Source of the DNA: Planctomycetota bacterium
Lineage (GTDB): Bacteria > Planctomycetota > Phycisphaerae > Sedimentisphaerales > Anaerohalosphaeraceae
NCBI GenBank assembly: GCA_013349435.1
Contig: DUZQ01000003.1
Coordinates: forward strand, 25,488 to 89,487
Reading direction: 5' to 3'
DNA: 64,000 bases
Shown: one piece after another, positions 29,001-37,034 of the stretch
Layout of the letters: every line of letters starts with the position of its first letter
How positions within the stretch are numbered: the stretch's first letter is position 1
Program-made: the position numbers and the translations under genes
Notes under the pieces: generated by a model
Told to the model about the DNA's origin: nothing
The model's input: the letters and a program-made list of their open reading frames with translations, nothing else
Database searches by the model: none

Positions 29001-29899
29001 GCGGAGTCCTCTTCAATCTTAAACGCCGGAGTCGCAAAACCAGCCACAGCCTGTACCGCACTCGATACACCCGCATTTCCTCCGGTACCCTCCAACGCCG
29101 GCACATCGGCTGTTGTCCCGAGCAGTGCGACTATATGAGCGCCGGCCGAAGCGCCCAAGGCGCCTATCCTGTCCGCATCAATGCCGTATTTACCCGCGTT
29201 GGCTCGTACCCACCGCACCGCCGCCTTGCTGTCGTAAACACAGTCAATAATCTCAACGGCAGGGAGCATACGGTAATCTATCGTTACCGCTGCCATTCCC
29301 CTGGACGCAAGATATTTTGCAAAAGGCTCGAACCATACCCTCCTGTTGACCCTCCAGCCACCACCGTGAATACACACCACGCACGGCACAGGCTCAGACA
29401 TCGGCTCAGCCGGTAAAAATAAATCCAGTTCGAGTTTCTTATTCGGATACTCTGCAAAGACAAGATTGCGGTGTTCGATGATATTATCCGCGGCAAACTC
29501 GAAGATGGGCTTGTTGGCATAAAGAACATACGACAGTATCGTCAGTGTTTTTCCCCACTCCTCTTGACAGCCCTCTTTAAGATACCCCTCATTCTTGCAG
29601 AATTTAATGAATTCCTCGATGTAATCGGCTACTTCTTCGTCGCTAACACGAACACCCAGAAAGAATTTCCGTCTCGCCCCTTCATACGCTTCATCGATTC
29701 TGCTGATACATTTGCTCTCGGCCGCAAAAAAACCGATATAAGGCTCTTCCGCCTCGACCTTACTGTAAAATTCATTATAAGCCTCATTCTGCTGAGCCGA
29801 AATCCGCTCATTCATGCCGAAACCGTCCCGTCCCTCTTCGGCACACTGCGCCAAAACCGACAATGAAATCACCGTAATAATTAAATATCGAACTTTCAT
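26090..29899 (-). CDS. Carbohydrate esterase fused to DUF5703/GH95-like six-hairpin domain
   Basis: A 1269-residue protein with a probable lipoprotein signal (LAQC, residues 16-19). Residues about 140-395 are an alpha/beta-hydrolase of the BD-FAE/acetyl-esterase type: oxyanion VCIHGGGW, nucleophile elbow GALGASAGAH, acid in HGTQDGTVDP, histidine in KGHDFYEG. From about residue 420 to the end is a large glycosidase-like region beginning SMEGIPIGNGVMGSLVW, as in DUF5703 and GH95-related six-hairpin proteins, with SRGDYPPRYSGMIWNTEG near 760. A fused deacylase and glycosidase would suit an acetylated glycan. The tail is paralogous to the pseudogene at 20,188. It is the first gene of the minus-strand cluster. 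Confidence 0.87.
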   Translation of the reverse strand: MKVRYLIITVISLSVLAQCAEEGRDGFGMNERISAQQNEAYNEFYSKVEAEEPYIGFFAAESKCISRIDEAYEGARRKFFLGVRVSDEEVADYIEEFIKFCKNEGYLKEGCQEEWGKTLTILSYVLYANKPIFEFAADNIIEHRNLVFAEYPNKKLELDLFLPAEPMSEPVPCVVCIHGGGWRVNRRVWFEPFAKYLASRGMAAVTIDYRMLPAVEIIDCVYDSKAAVRWVRANAGKYGIDADRIGALGASAGAHIVALLGTTADVPALEGTGGNAGVSSAVQAVAGFATPAFKIEEDSARFAKRFGINADDLKLISPYENISSNSAPLYLVHGTQDGTVDPQDSQDLYDRYKQAGAHAEMKWVPDKGHDFYEGTDLGIALAADFFTKQFESGQKKGYHNTECTTEGEKVSTILEVNFKKLISRADLHYDKQVRTSMEGIPIGNGVMGSLVWTTPKQLKLQINRVDVYCANSSTNSFARVDSDYSHGCGFIDIEFADYGPDAFPPDNTQQHLSVYDGTVTVKGDDVSAEVFACQEPDAMAVRITDNRETPDSIKVTLRALRPVTYRLRNHYAFSRVSSYENNITLRQQFVEGDDSADRTAMFPQPEASAIENRTYYCGSCVAVSVQDRDAQVKQLNDGAIQLAAKPGKGTFTILISSAATFDIEQDINSLALAQLNKAAGSGYTELLQSTKNWWHDFWSNSFVYLQSDDGQAEYVEKHYTYFLYVMASCSRGDYPPRYSGMIWNTEGDVRRWGSMKWMYNLFCYYNNVLLAANKINLTEPPVRMFHRNYDATALAAKQQWGSKGIYLQETTWFNGPPRLPEDIAAEMRDLYLVRKRWSEASEKFLKYAAPKNAFDSRWCWKNFDDERWIDGHYFWEARDSAPYSYVLHLFASGARIAYFHWLRYDYTRDKQWLRQYGYPIIKGVAEFYRNYPNVKKEADGRYHIHGVNNWESTWGASDTIEELAAMRAVTATAIRASQVLGVDEDMRGVWQEFLDNIAPLPTFTETSDDGEVRYWVNTKHASVGRRSTNRRATTPCTYYDLFTLETTDAEMIELANNSYIPLSNRQPGRPRVSELSKETITAATMADAEAIKTLVPEQIRYEGLEEGHPDMDSAWARWRGPLRNRLSLMEGYQGMGGQRLGNAMEGLVLALCRATPPGPAGETVIHVFGAWPRQWDAQFSLLARGNFLVTSSMRKGEVEFVEIRSQSGGKCRLRNPWGVQADVTIYRNGSKFEDMSGSPLSFETIRGDNFVIVPEDCSPRRYKRAILGD

Positions 29900-29949
29900 C
29901 TTTATGCTCCTGTGTTAAAAGACCACCCCGATTTTCACTGTTTTTTGTT

Positions 29950-29978
29950 ATAATACCCGACTTGTATTACAAATGCAA
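29950..29978 (-). promoter_or_regulatory. Candidate promoter of the glycan cluster
   Basis: On the minus strand TTGCAT (29973-29978), a 17-bp spacer and TATTAT (29950-29955) lie about 50 bp upstream of the esterase fusion gene. The spacer contains the palindrome TTGTA-A-TACAA, which could be an operator. This is a pattern match only. Confidence 0.35.
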
Positions 29979-30188
29979 GCTTTATGGTCTATATTGGCCG
30001 CATACCCGTAATTATAATCCTTATTGACCATCAGGGTTTTTGTTTTTATTGGAATTGATTCGAGTGCTGATTTAGACTACGCAACAAAACATTTTTGGGA
30101 ATCCTTACTTTGATGCCCACACTCCCGACCGCAAGCGCATTTTTCTACGCATCTCAGATTTATTTGTTACGCGAACGAAGATGATTTA

Positions 30189-30713
30189 CTATCTTTGAAT
30201 GTAATCTATTTGGCCAAGGTTGGTATATTTTTCACGAAACCTCTTGCTGAATTGCCAGCCCAACGCTCGTCCTAAGCCTGCCTCGCTTAAAACCTCCTCA
30301 AGAGAAATGCCTTGCTCAGCTTTTCCGAGAAAACCGAGAACTCTGAACACCGCCCCATCTGCTGCACATACTTTCCAATCCTCTGATGAACCGACTAAAA
30401 TAGCTAATGTCTGTTTTTCTCCATCGTGTACGATATCTGCATACGACTCGGGAAGCTTGTTCAGTAAAGACTTAGCTAACGAAGAATCTGTGTCTAAAAT
30501 TTGAATTAACCCTTTGTCTTGGTAGGGTTCCAAATCTATACGGATGTCTTGTAATTCTTGGCTTGCGTACTTTGCTTCGTTTGCGACGATTTTTGATACC
30601 GTAACATCGCACCGATCGATAAATTCATCCCATATATTTAGCTTAAAGAGCTCGATTATCGGTCCGGCATCAAGTAACAGAAATTGATATTTCTTCTTTC
30701 CCGAATTCTTCAT
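30189..30713 (-). CDS. PIN-like nuclease (putative toxin)
   Basis: A 174-residue protein. The N-terminal FLLLDAGPIIELFKLNIWDEF has the first acidic residue and hydrophobic strand of PIN-fold RNases. Further acidic residues fit the fold: Glu in VANEAKYASQE, Asp/Glu in IVHDGEKQTLAIL, Asp in VCAADGAVFRVLGFLG. The ATG lies inside the upstream Xre-ImmA gene, overlapping it by 44 bp in another frame, so the two are co-transcribed. Family knowledge suggests RNA cleavage; the pairing with a regulator-protease suggests a toxin-antitoxin or stress module. The substrate is unknown. Confidence 0.75.
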   Translation of the reverse strand: MKNSGKKKYQFLLLDAGPIIELFKLNIWDEFIDRCDVTVSKIVANEAKYASQELQDIRIDLEPYQDKGLIQILDTDSSLAKSLLNKLPESYADIVHDGEKQTLAILVGSSEDWKVCAADGAVFRVLGFLGKAEQGISLEEVLSEAGLGRALGWQFSKRFREKYTNLGQIDYIQR

Positions 30714-31776
30714 CTTCCGTGAGGTACCCCTCGGCTTCCTTATAGCTGATGTTCATGTATTTTTTAAACTGCATTAGTGACAGTTTGCCCTGCCTGAGTG
30801 CTCTTATCGCCAAACTACAGTAACGTTCAGGTAATTCATCCGGCTCATCAGACTTTCTTGGTGGCCGTATCGACCTCATTTTTTGAGCCATTTTAATATA
30901 CTCAGCAACCTTCTGTCTCGGTGTGTTATAAAGGCAAAGCATTCGCCACAGCAGCGCTTCCAGAGAAACACCGAATTCTCTCGCTATTTCATCCAACGCT
31001 TCAAGGGGAATATTGCCTTTACTGTCGGCCGCAGACTCGATTTTATCCTTGACAGAGTCCGTAGGTAGCAATAGCCGACTGGCAAACGCATTAGCCAGTT
31101 TTTCCTCTTGCGCTCCTGGTTTTCCTTCCCCTCCATTAACTCTGAAAATATCCCATGTCAAAAGGTGAAATAGTTCATGAGCAATATCAAAGTTACGCCG
31201 CCACAATTTACTTTCCTTATTCAACAGAATAGCGGGCCCAAAGCTGCCATCAAATATAGAGATGGCGCTGCCAGGAAAATTGAGATGGAATATCTTAACG
31301 TAAAACTGTTCCTCGAGAATTTGTTTCAGTGAACAGCTCGGCACATCACCCGGCAGCAATTCCCTTTGCACTTTTTCAGCCAGTTTGCAGGCTTGAAGAT
31401 AATCAAAACTTTCTCGCTCGATAGTATCCGCCTTTGGTAAGCTTGCTCTTCGGAGTTGTCCTGTGCACAACTCGAGGCGATGATACTGTTCGCAAAGCTG
31501 ACGGAATTTGGCTTCTGTTTCTTTTCTTTCTTCATCAATTGCGGGAGGATCACGCCAAAGCGGCACTGCTTCGGCGGGGATATCGTCAGCGAGAAAAAAC
31601 GTTATTCCCCTTTTGTAGATGTCGGCTAATTTACTTAGTTGTGAAAAGCTCGGCTCTCTGTTTCCATTTTCAAAATCACTGATCGAAGTATACCCGATTC
31701 CGCTTTCTTGTTCCGCTCTTTTGAGAGTATATCCAATTGTTTTTCTGGCAATTTTTAATCTCTTCCCAATTTCCAT
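30670..31776 (-). CDS. Xre-family HTH plus ImmA/IrrE metallopeptidase
   Basis: A 368-residue protein. GGAGG six bases upstream fixes the ATG at 31776. Residues 1-60 are a Cro/C1-type helix-turn-helix (RLKIARKTIGYTLKRAEQES, ISDFENGNREPSFSQLSKLA). Residues about 130-290 are a COG2856 zinc peptidase with the HELFH motif in FDIAHELFHLLTW and a downstream glutamate (EEKLANAFASRLLLP). Such proteins are regulators that cleave or bind partner repressors in phage, ICE and toxin-antitoxin settings. The overlapping downstream PIN-like gene supports a two-gene module. Confidence 0.9.
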   Translation of the reverse strand: MEIGKRLKIARKTIGYTLKRAEQESGIGYTSISDFENGNREPSFSQLSKLADIYKRGITFFLADDIPAEAVPLWRDPPAIDEERKETEAKFRQLCEQYHRLELCTGQLRRASLPKADTIERESFDYLQACKLAEKVQRELLPGDVPSCSLKQILEEQFYVKIFHLNFPGSAISIFDGSFGPAILLNKESKLWRRNFDIAHELFHLLTWDIFRVNGGEGKPGAQEEKLANAFASRLLLPTDSVKDKIESAADSKGNIPLEALDEIAREFGVSLEALLWRMLCLYNTPRQKVAEYIKMAQKMRSIRPPRKSDEPDELPERYCSLAIRALRQGKLSLMQFKKYMNISYKEAEGYLTEDEEFGKEEISISVT

Positions 31777-31918
31777 TGTCATCCTCCAATATTCTGATTT
31801 TCCGAAATATTCTAACATATAAAAATTATTAACGCAATAATTTTTTCTGGAAAAAGCAAATTTGTATGTTTTTTCGGCAAAATGGTCTGAAATCGTTAAT
31901 TTTTTACTTTTCGGGAGT

Positions 31919-33466
31919 TTAGTACCGTCTTGAGGTGGTTTTTGCGGTAGCAAGACCGCTGAAAAAGTAACGCAAAGCGTCAATCGGATGGTCATAGACG
32001 CCGTCCTTCAGCGGAAGCTCCGCATCGGGGCCGGAAGTTGCCGTATCGGGATAATGATAACACTGCAGCGCCTCAATCAATCGTACGCAGCGGGGGCTTA
32101 TTACGAGCCTGCTGGCCCCGTCGCCCGCACGCAACGCCCGGCGGATAAGCTCTATCCCGGCCAAGATATTGCTCCTGCGATAACGTGTGCGTATGCCCAT
32201 CGACCGCAATTCCTTCACACTACTGGTGCCGGTAACATCGTTTCTGCCGGCACCGGCGGGGTCGCAAAACGTCGCCGCCACTCGCTCCTCGCTGCAGGGT
32301 GTCCTGCGTTTAATCTCGTCGGCATGCACATTAACCGCAGCCCGTGAACGGACGTATTCATCAATCACCCTCACACAGCCTGACGAATCGACCTGAAGCC
32401 ACAGACAAACAAACGGATTCACAAAGCCGAAGTCGAGCGCTCGATAAAGCGGCAGGTCCCGGTCATAATCCACCGGCTCAACGTGCAGGGCCGGGTCGAA
32501 CTCGGCAAAGACGACATTTTCGAGCAAGGGCCGGCGGCACAGCATCTCCGACTCAAAACCCGCCCTGCTCGCCCGGCGCATCTGCGTTATGCAGTCGTCT
32601 ATCTTTAGATACCCGGCCGCCCGCTTCGCCCTGCCACCGCAATCGCCCCACAGCGGACACTGTGAGCAGGTTCTTTCGGTGCATTTCTCAATCACCTCCC
32701 ACATGCACCATTTGAATACCGGCGTATTGTTTTTGTCGGCATCTGTAATCAGTCTTTGCATCAGACCGTAAGGCCGGTGCATCGTGCTTATCGTCTCCAT
32801 CGATGCGATGATACTGTCTTTGCTGTGTGTGACGAACTTGGCGGCGGAAAAGACCTGCTCGTCGAAAAGCTCCACCTCGTCGCAGCGAAGCTTCTGGACG
32901 TGTGTGCCGCGGACGCTCGTCGCCGACTGCGTCAGCACCTCGACCGTTGAGCCGTTTAGAAAAGCGCACCTTTCCTTCCGCACAGGCCCTGCCAAAAATG
33001 CCTCAAAGCCCTTGGCCACGAAGCTTGTCAGGTATTCATACATCCTGCCCGACTGTTCACCCGAGCCGCCCAATATTCTTATCTGACAGCCGGGCTTAAA
33101 GATACAATCAAGCAGCGTAGCTATCGCGGCCAGCTCGGTCTTGCCCCCGCCCCGATTGGCCCAGACAATGCAGTCGCCGTTTAACCGATTTCTGTCCTCT
33201 GTCTTCTCTCCTCTGTCATCTGAACTGTAAGCATACCACAGATAATCCATCGGCGTTGCGTGCCCGTCGCACAGCTTTGTGTCCGGCACATCAATGCCTA
33301 AGAACACCTTGATGTAATTGGCAAGGTCTCGCCTTGACCTCGGCCTGGTTCGCCGAAGTTTTTCATAGACGCCCGATACTCGATGCCCGATACCCGATCC
33401 TCGATATTGGATTGCCGCCCCTTGTTCCTGAACGCTGAACGCCGTACGTTGTTGTTTGTGCTCCAT
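31919..33466 (-). CDS. Phage terminase large subunit-like protein
   Basis: A 515-residue protein. I place the start at the ATG 33466 (MEHKQQ), with AAAGGA upstream, rather than a start 60 bp earlier. Walker A in WANRGGGKTELAA, Walker B in LRCDEVELF, and RNase H-fold nuclease acids in RALDFGFVNPF, AATFCDPAG and YDHPIDALRYF. A cysteine cluster (CTERTCSQCPLWGDCGG) in the middle is unusual. Residues about 9-35 are encoded by a tandem GATACCCG-like repeat and do not look like family sequence. No portal, capsid or tail genes are near, so this is an orphan or domesticated packaging ATPase-nuclease rather than an intact prophage. Confidence 0.88.
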   Translation of the reverse strand: MEHKQQRTAFSVQEQGAAIQYRGSGIGHRVSGVYEKLRRTRPRSRRDLANYIKVFLGIDVPDTKLCDGHATPMDYLWYAYSSDDRGEKTEDRNRLNGDCIVWANRGGGKTELAAIATLLDCIFKPGCQIRILGGSGEQSGRMYEYLTSFVAKGFEAFLAGPVRKERCAFLNGSTVEVLTQSATSVRGTHVQKLRCDEVELFDEQVFSAAKFVTHSKDSIIASMETISTMHRPYGLMQRLITDADKNNTPVFKWCMWEVIEKCTERTCSQCPLWGDCGGRAKRAAGYLKIDDCITQMRRASRAGFESEMLCRRPLLENVVFAEFDPALHVEPVDYDRDLPLYRALDFGFVNPFVCLWLQVDSSGCVRVIDEYVRSRAAVNVHADEIKRRTPCSEERVAATFCDPAGAGRNDVTGTSSVKELRSMGIRTRYRRSNILAGIELIRRALRAGDGASRLVISPRCVRLIEALQCYHYPDTATSGPDAELPLKDGVYDHPIDALRYFFSGLATAKTTSRRY

Positions 33467-33532
33467 ACCCGTATATCCTTTCGTTAATTGATTTATGTTG
33501 ACTTGATAGTAACGGAAAACTGTCATTCTGAG

Positions 33533-33660
33533 GCGCAGCCGAAATTACTGTCATAACACAAGCCGTGCCGCGCGATAATACCAACACAAGCCGTGCCGCG
33601 CACCCGTCGAGACGCGGTCTCGCCGCGGCTGAAGCGGCCGAATCAAGCGGCCGAATCAGG
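33533..33660. repeat. Interspersed repeat plus GC-rich palindromic element, copy 1
   Basis: A CATTCTGAGGCGCAGCCG fragment is followed by the GC-rich element: two AAGCCGTGCCGCGC units and two AGCGGCCGAATCA units. The element recurs at 34,346-34,470, 34,483-34,610 and 37,211-37,340. It overlaps the end of the ParB-like gene by a few bases. Confidence 0.75.
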
Positions 33661-34282
33661 AGGCAAGATACCCCAAATATAATCTTGCGATTTCTGTAAT
33701 TGCTCTTGCACGTCTCTGTGCCGGGGTTTCTTTTGGCTCGGCTCCTATAGTCGCTATCGCTTCATCGACTGTCCGCTTCTGGTCGTCGGTCAGGAAAAAC
33801 ACGACAGGATTCAAAAAGGCCTTATGACCAGCAGTCTTTGGCAGCATCGGCCTGTGCAGGTCCTTCAATCTTTCAAGCGCCCGTTTTGTATCGGGCAATT
33901 GTTTTGAAAGCTCCTTCACACTGAACCTGTCACTTAACGCCTTGATAAGCTGGGCCTTTTTGTCAAGCTCATCATGACCTGTGAGACGGTTGAGCGTTGC
34001 AAGCAAAATCATCGTCTCACTGTCATCCACCCGCCAGACGACACAATCGCACTTTGTGTGGCCGAGTTTCTTCAGCGCCTGCACACGGTGATGCCCGTTG
34101 ATTATCTCCAAGAAGCCCGGCCTTTTGGGGTGTGGCCGAACTACCACAGGCTCATAATTACCCGTCCTTTCGATATGGGCTGTCAGCTTCCTGAACGTAC
34201 CATCCTTCATCCTGTTCGGATTAGCCGGATGTGCAATAAGCTTACTGATGTCTATCGATTTGATTTGTTTTATGTGTACCAT
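33656..34282 (-). CDS. ParB/Srx-fold (ParB N-terminal-like) protein
   Basis: A 208-residue protein. Residues about 8-90 are a ParB N-terminal domain: LIAHPANPNRMKDG, YEPVVVRPHPKRPGF, and the nucleotide-binding motif INGHHRVQALKKLGH. No obvious ParB central HTH or dimerisation domain follows. The remainder (LTGHDELDKKAQLIKALSDR and a C-terminal helix) resembles stand-alone ParB-like proteins of phages and islands. GAGGGGA precedes the ATG. The closest protein-coding neighbours are the terminase-like gene and a palindromic element on each side, so a link to phage-type DNA handling is more likely than chromosome partition. Confidence 0.88.
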   Translation of the reverse strand: MVHIKQIKSIDISKLIAHPANPNRMKDGTFRKLTAHIERTGNYEPVVVRPHPKRPGFLEIINGHHRVQALKKLGHTKCDCVVWRVDDSETMILLATLNRLTGHDELDKKAQLIKALSDRFSVKELSKQLPDTKRALERLKDLHRPMLPKTAGHKAFLNPVVFFLTDDQKRTVDEAIATIGAEPKETPAQRRARAITEIARLYLGYLAS

Positions 34283-34345
34283 ATTTCCCCTCGAATTTGG
34301 TAATTGGTTATTGGCAACTGGTTATTGGTTATCGTTGATTCGTTC

Positions 34346-34470
34346 ACACAAGCCGAGCCGCGCGATAATATCAACAGAAGCCGTGCCGCGCAAGCGGCCG
34401 AACCAAATGGTGGAATAATAAAATTATCTTTCGAGCGGCTTGCGCCGCCGCGCTTCTGTTTTGGTAATTC
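34346..34470. repeat. GC-rich palindromic element, copy 2
   Basis: Layout: AAGCCGAGCCGCGCGATAAT, a second AAGCCGTGCCGCGC, AGCGGCCGAACCA, an AT-rich centre (GGTGGAATAATAAAAT), then GCGGCTTGCGCCGCCGCGC and TTCTGTTTTGGTAATTC. The left and right GC-rich blocks are imperfect inverted complements, so the unit can fold into a long hairpin. Confidence 0.8.
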
Positions 34471-34482
34471 AATAACATTTTA

Positions 34483-34610
34483 CAGAAACCGAGCCGTGCG
34501 ATAATATCAACAGAAGCCGTGCCGCGCAAGCGGCCGAATCAGAGGGTGGAATAGTAACATTATCCTTCGGGCGGCTTGCGCCGCCGCGCTTTTGCTTTGG
34601 TGATTCTATT
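34483..34610. repeat. GC-rich palindromic element, copy 3
   Basis: The same unit directly follows copy 2 with point differences. It ends GCGGCTTGCGCCGCCGCGC then TTTTGCTTTGGTGATTC. Copies 2 and 3 form a direct tandem pair upstream of the ParB-like gene. Confidence 0.8.
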
Positions 34611-35174
34611 GTCATGCCGGGCTTGCCTGCCCTCCGTAGCCTCGTGCGAAGGCCGGATCCGGCATCCAGTTCATTTAGCCCCGCGTTTGACACGCCGTCA
34701 TTCTGAACGCCCACATGTCATTCTGAGGCGCAGACTGTTGTCATACCGGACTTGATCCAGCATCCAGTTCATTCAGCCCCGCGTTTGACACGCCGTCATT
34801 CTGAGGCGAAGCCGAAGAATCTCAATCGTTCGTTTACTGTCATTCCAAACTTGATTTGGAATCCATTATCTCACCAAAGGTCGTGGATTCCAGCTCCCTG
34901 CCCCTGCCTCCGCAGGGGCAGCATTCCTTCGCAGGGACAAGCTTAGCTGGAATGACAATTATACGCACCAGATTATTCACCCCGATAAATCGGGGTGAAT
35001 AATAACGTGTGTTATGTCTGACGCTCCGCTTGGAATGATAATGCCTTTCGATTATGGGACCTCGAAGGGTTTAAAAAGTGCCGAATGCCGGTATTTTCCT
35101 TATATATTGCGATTTTTCTCTCCCAAAAGACCCGGCACCTAAGCACCAAGCCGCTTTTGCCGATAACAGGCAAC
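34611..35174. repeat. Composite nested interspersed repeat; no gene seen
   Basis: This stretch is almost wholly repeats: TGTCATGCCGGGCTTG and CATCCAGTTCATTTAGCC pieces, then a block from 34,795 to 35,037. That block runs CATTCTGAGGCGAAGCCG, GAATCTCAATCGTTCG, CATTCCAAACTTGATTTGG, AAGGTCGTGGATTCCAGC, TGGAATGACAATTATACGC and a perfect hairpin at 34,978-34,997 (CACCCCGAT-AA-ATCGGGGTG). The same order recurs at 45,802-46,072 with a different sequence in the middle. Short open frames here are repeat-derived. Confidence 0.8.
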
Positions 35175-35642
35175 ATGATACGTACGAGATACTTAATGGA
35201 CACCGACGACACAAAACCGGCCCGGCGGGTCGAAAAAGATTACTTCACCTTCAACCTGCTGCCCTGCATATTCACCGCAAAATCCATAATGTTCCTTGCC
35301 CTGCTCTACTGGGTGATTTATCTGGTACCTGTTTACCTCGAATCACTTGAAATCAGTGTTACGATTGTATGGCTGGGGGCAACCCTATTACTTTTTATGA
35401 ACAAAGATTACGCAGGCCTGTTGGTAGCGCCCCTGGCGGCTTATAACCTTGTCCATGACCTCATCGTTGAACTGCCCAAATTCGACTCGAAAGCCGTCCA
35501 TATCGCCGCAACACATAATATCTCAGAAGCGACCGCTTCGGTCTCACTCATCATCCTGCTGGCCCTCGAAGCCGTCTTTCTTGCCTGTTTCCTTTACTAT
35601 GTCCTGTACATCATCCAGCCGACCCGAAGGTATCCATTCTGA
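35175..35642 (+). CDS. Small integral membrane protein of unknown function
   Basis: A 155-residue protein. The ATG at 35175 follows AACAGG; another ATG seven codons in (35196) is also possible. A polar N-terminus with RRVEKDYFTFNLLP precedes about four hydrophobic segments: SIMFLALLYWVIYLVPVY, TIVWLGATLLLFM, LLVAPLAAYNLVHDL and SLIILLALEAVFLACFLYYV. I do not recognise the family. It is the only plus-strand gene between the ParB-like and CBS genes and is flanked by repeats. Confidence 0.7.
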   Translation: MIRTRYLMDTDDTKPARRVEKDYFTFNLLPCIFTAKSIMFLALLYWVIYLVPVYLESLEISVTIVWLGATLLLFMNKDYAGLLVAPLAAYNLVHDLIVELPKFDSKAVHIAATHNISEATASVSLIILLALEAVFLACFLYYVLYIIQPTRRYPF

Positions 35643-35749
35643 CTGTCTGCGAACTTAAAAAAGCCTTACATTTGTCTTACCGGATTAAATCCGGCATCCA
35701 GCACCATCCGACATTAGCAACACACTTGACCATTCCACCGAACACAGAC

Positions 35750-36505
35750 TCAGCAGCCGGGGGGACAAAGCTCTAAATCGTTATTGAACCAGATGTAATA
35801 TAACGGACGGGCCGTTAACTTGCTCAGGATATACCTGGTCCGTTCTATCCCCGGCGGCATCCGCCTGCGCTTACCGTAACCCTGTAAAAAGTCGTTCATT
35901 TGACGCTCTATAAAAGCCACCTCGCTTCCGCCCAGCCCCTCTAATTTATCCTGAATCGACTGCGGGTCGATAAACTCGGCCTCATCTATCCCCACCATTC
36001 CCAAAGCCTCGATGAGCCGGATACTTCCAGCGGAAGGCTTCGCCTCGTAACGCTTCATCCCGGCCCTTTCAAAGAACGGATGCACCACACCCATCACGGA
36101 CATCGCTTCGATAATCGGCACACCGATTTGAGGCATCGTTTCCGCCACAAGACGCCCGGCAAGACCAAGTCCGCGATAACGGGGCTCGATAATTACCCTT
36201 GCTATCCGGCGGATGTATTTATTGACCATCTGAAGTTGCAGACGCCTGTCTCCGAAACCGCAAAACATCCCCCCGGTCGCGATATTACGAAGCTCGACGT
36301 GTGCCGTCGGCATCATATAAACAATCACCCCCACCACAGGGCAAAACCTCGACCGAACCGGGTGCGTATCGGTCATCGCGTAAATCGCAGTATGAGCACA
36401 GCCGGCACTTTGACGATAATGAAAGCCGCCTAAGTAGTTGTATTCAGCAAGCCCCGCACGAACAATTTTAAGATACCTCGTAACCGTGCATTCGTTTCTG
36501 TTCAT
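35750..36505 (-). CDS. GNAT acetyltransferase of the COG2401 type (stand-alone)
   Basis: A 251-residue protein taken from the ATG at 36505 (AAAGG upstream); an in-frame TTG lies 24 bp earlier. GNAT motif A is clear: ARVIIEPRYRGLGLAGRLV, with RxxGxG for acetyl-CoA. EYNYLGGFHYRQSAG and VVGVIVYMMPTAHVELRN are, from memory, typical of the acetyltransferase part of COG2401 proteins, in which GNAT is fused to an ABC ATPase. Here the ATPase is a separate gene at 37,545-38,198. The substrate is unknown. Confidence 0.82.
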   Translation of the reverse strand: MNRNECTVTRYLKIVRAGLAEYNYLGGFHYRQSAGCAHTAIYAMTDTHPVRSRFCPVVGVIVYMMPTAHVELRNIATGGMFCGFGDRRLQLQMVNKYIRRIARVIIEPRYRGLGLAGRLVAETMPQIGVPIIEAMSVMGVVHPFFERAGMKRYEAKPSAGSIRLIEALGMVGIDEAEFIDPQSIQDKLEGLGGSEVAFIERQMNDFLQGYGKRRRMPPGIERTRYILSKLTARPLYYIWFNNDLELCPPGC

Positions 36506-36614
36506 CTCGGCCTTTACTGTAAAAAACAAAAATTTTGATTTAACAAAGCCCTTTTTCGGGCCGATTAATTATGTGATACGCGAGTTTTTATTGCTGTTGG
36601 TGAAAAGGAAAAAA

Positions 36615-37034
36615 ATGATTGGGACAAAAGCCATGACACAGATAAGAGACGTTATGGAAAGCAATGTCGTTACCGTAAGACGGGGCACCCCCGTCCTCGA
36701 TGCCGTAAGAACGCTTGTGCAGCACAACTTCACCGGCCTGCCCGTCGTCGACAGGAAAAATAATGTCATAGGTATCATCAGTGAAAAAGATGTGCTCGCT
36801 TTGTCTCTGAGCATACACGACAAGACATACGACTCCAGCGCTTCTATCTCTAAGGTCGAGGATTTTATGACAACCGATGTTATTACCGTCGATGTGAACG
36901 AGCCTTTCAAGCAGCTCTGCACCTGTCTGATGAAACATCCTTTCAGAAGGATTCCTATAACGGATAAGGGAAAGATAGTCGGTATCGTCAGCAGAAAAGA
37001 CATCATCGCCTACATCATGCACATAAAAGGCTGA
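36615..37034 (+). CDS. Two-CBS-domain protein
   Basis: A 139-residue protein. The ATG at 36615 has AAAAGGA six bases upstream; longer frames run into the divergent GNAT gene. It consists of two CBS motifs: VMESNVVTVRRGTPVLDAVR...GLPVVDRKNNVIGIISEKDVL, and FMTTDVITVDVNEPFKQL...RIPITDKGKIVGIVSRKDI. Stand-alone CBS pairs bind adenine nucleotides and regulate a partner; none is obvious here. It lies between the GNAT and ABC genes on the opposite strand. Confidence 0.92.
   Translation: MIGTKAMTQIRDVMESNVVTVRRGTPVLDAVRTLVQHNFTGLPVVDRKNNVIGIISEKDVLALSLSIHDKTYDSSASISKVEDFMTTDVITVDVNEPFKQLCTCLMKHPFRRIPITDKGKIVGIVSRKDIIAYIMHIKG

Noticed and set aside
30001..30188. Additional gene between the PIN-like gene and the glycan cluster
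   Set aside because: No open frame with a start signal was found; only the promoter-like site nearby.
34346..34610. CRISPR-like array
   Set aside because: Two GC-rich units lie in tandem, but there are no regularly spaced unique spacers and no cas genes; the units are palindromic elements.
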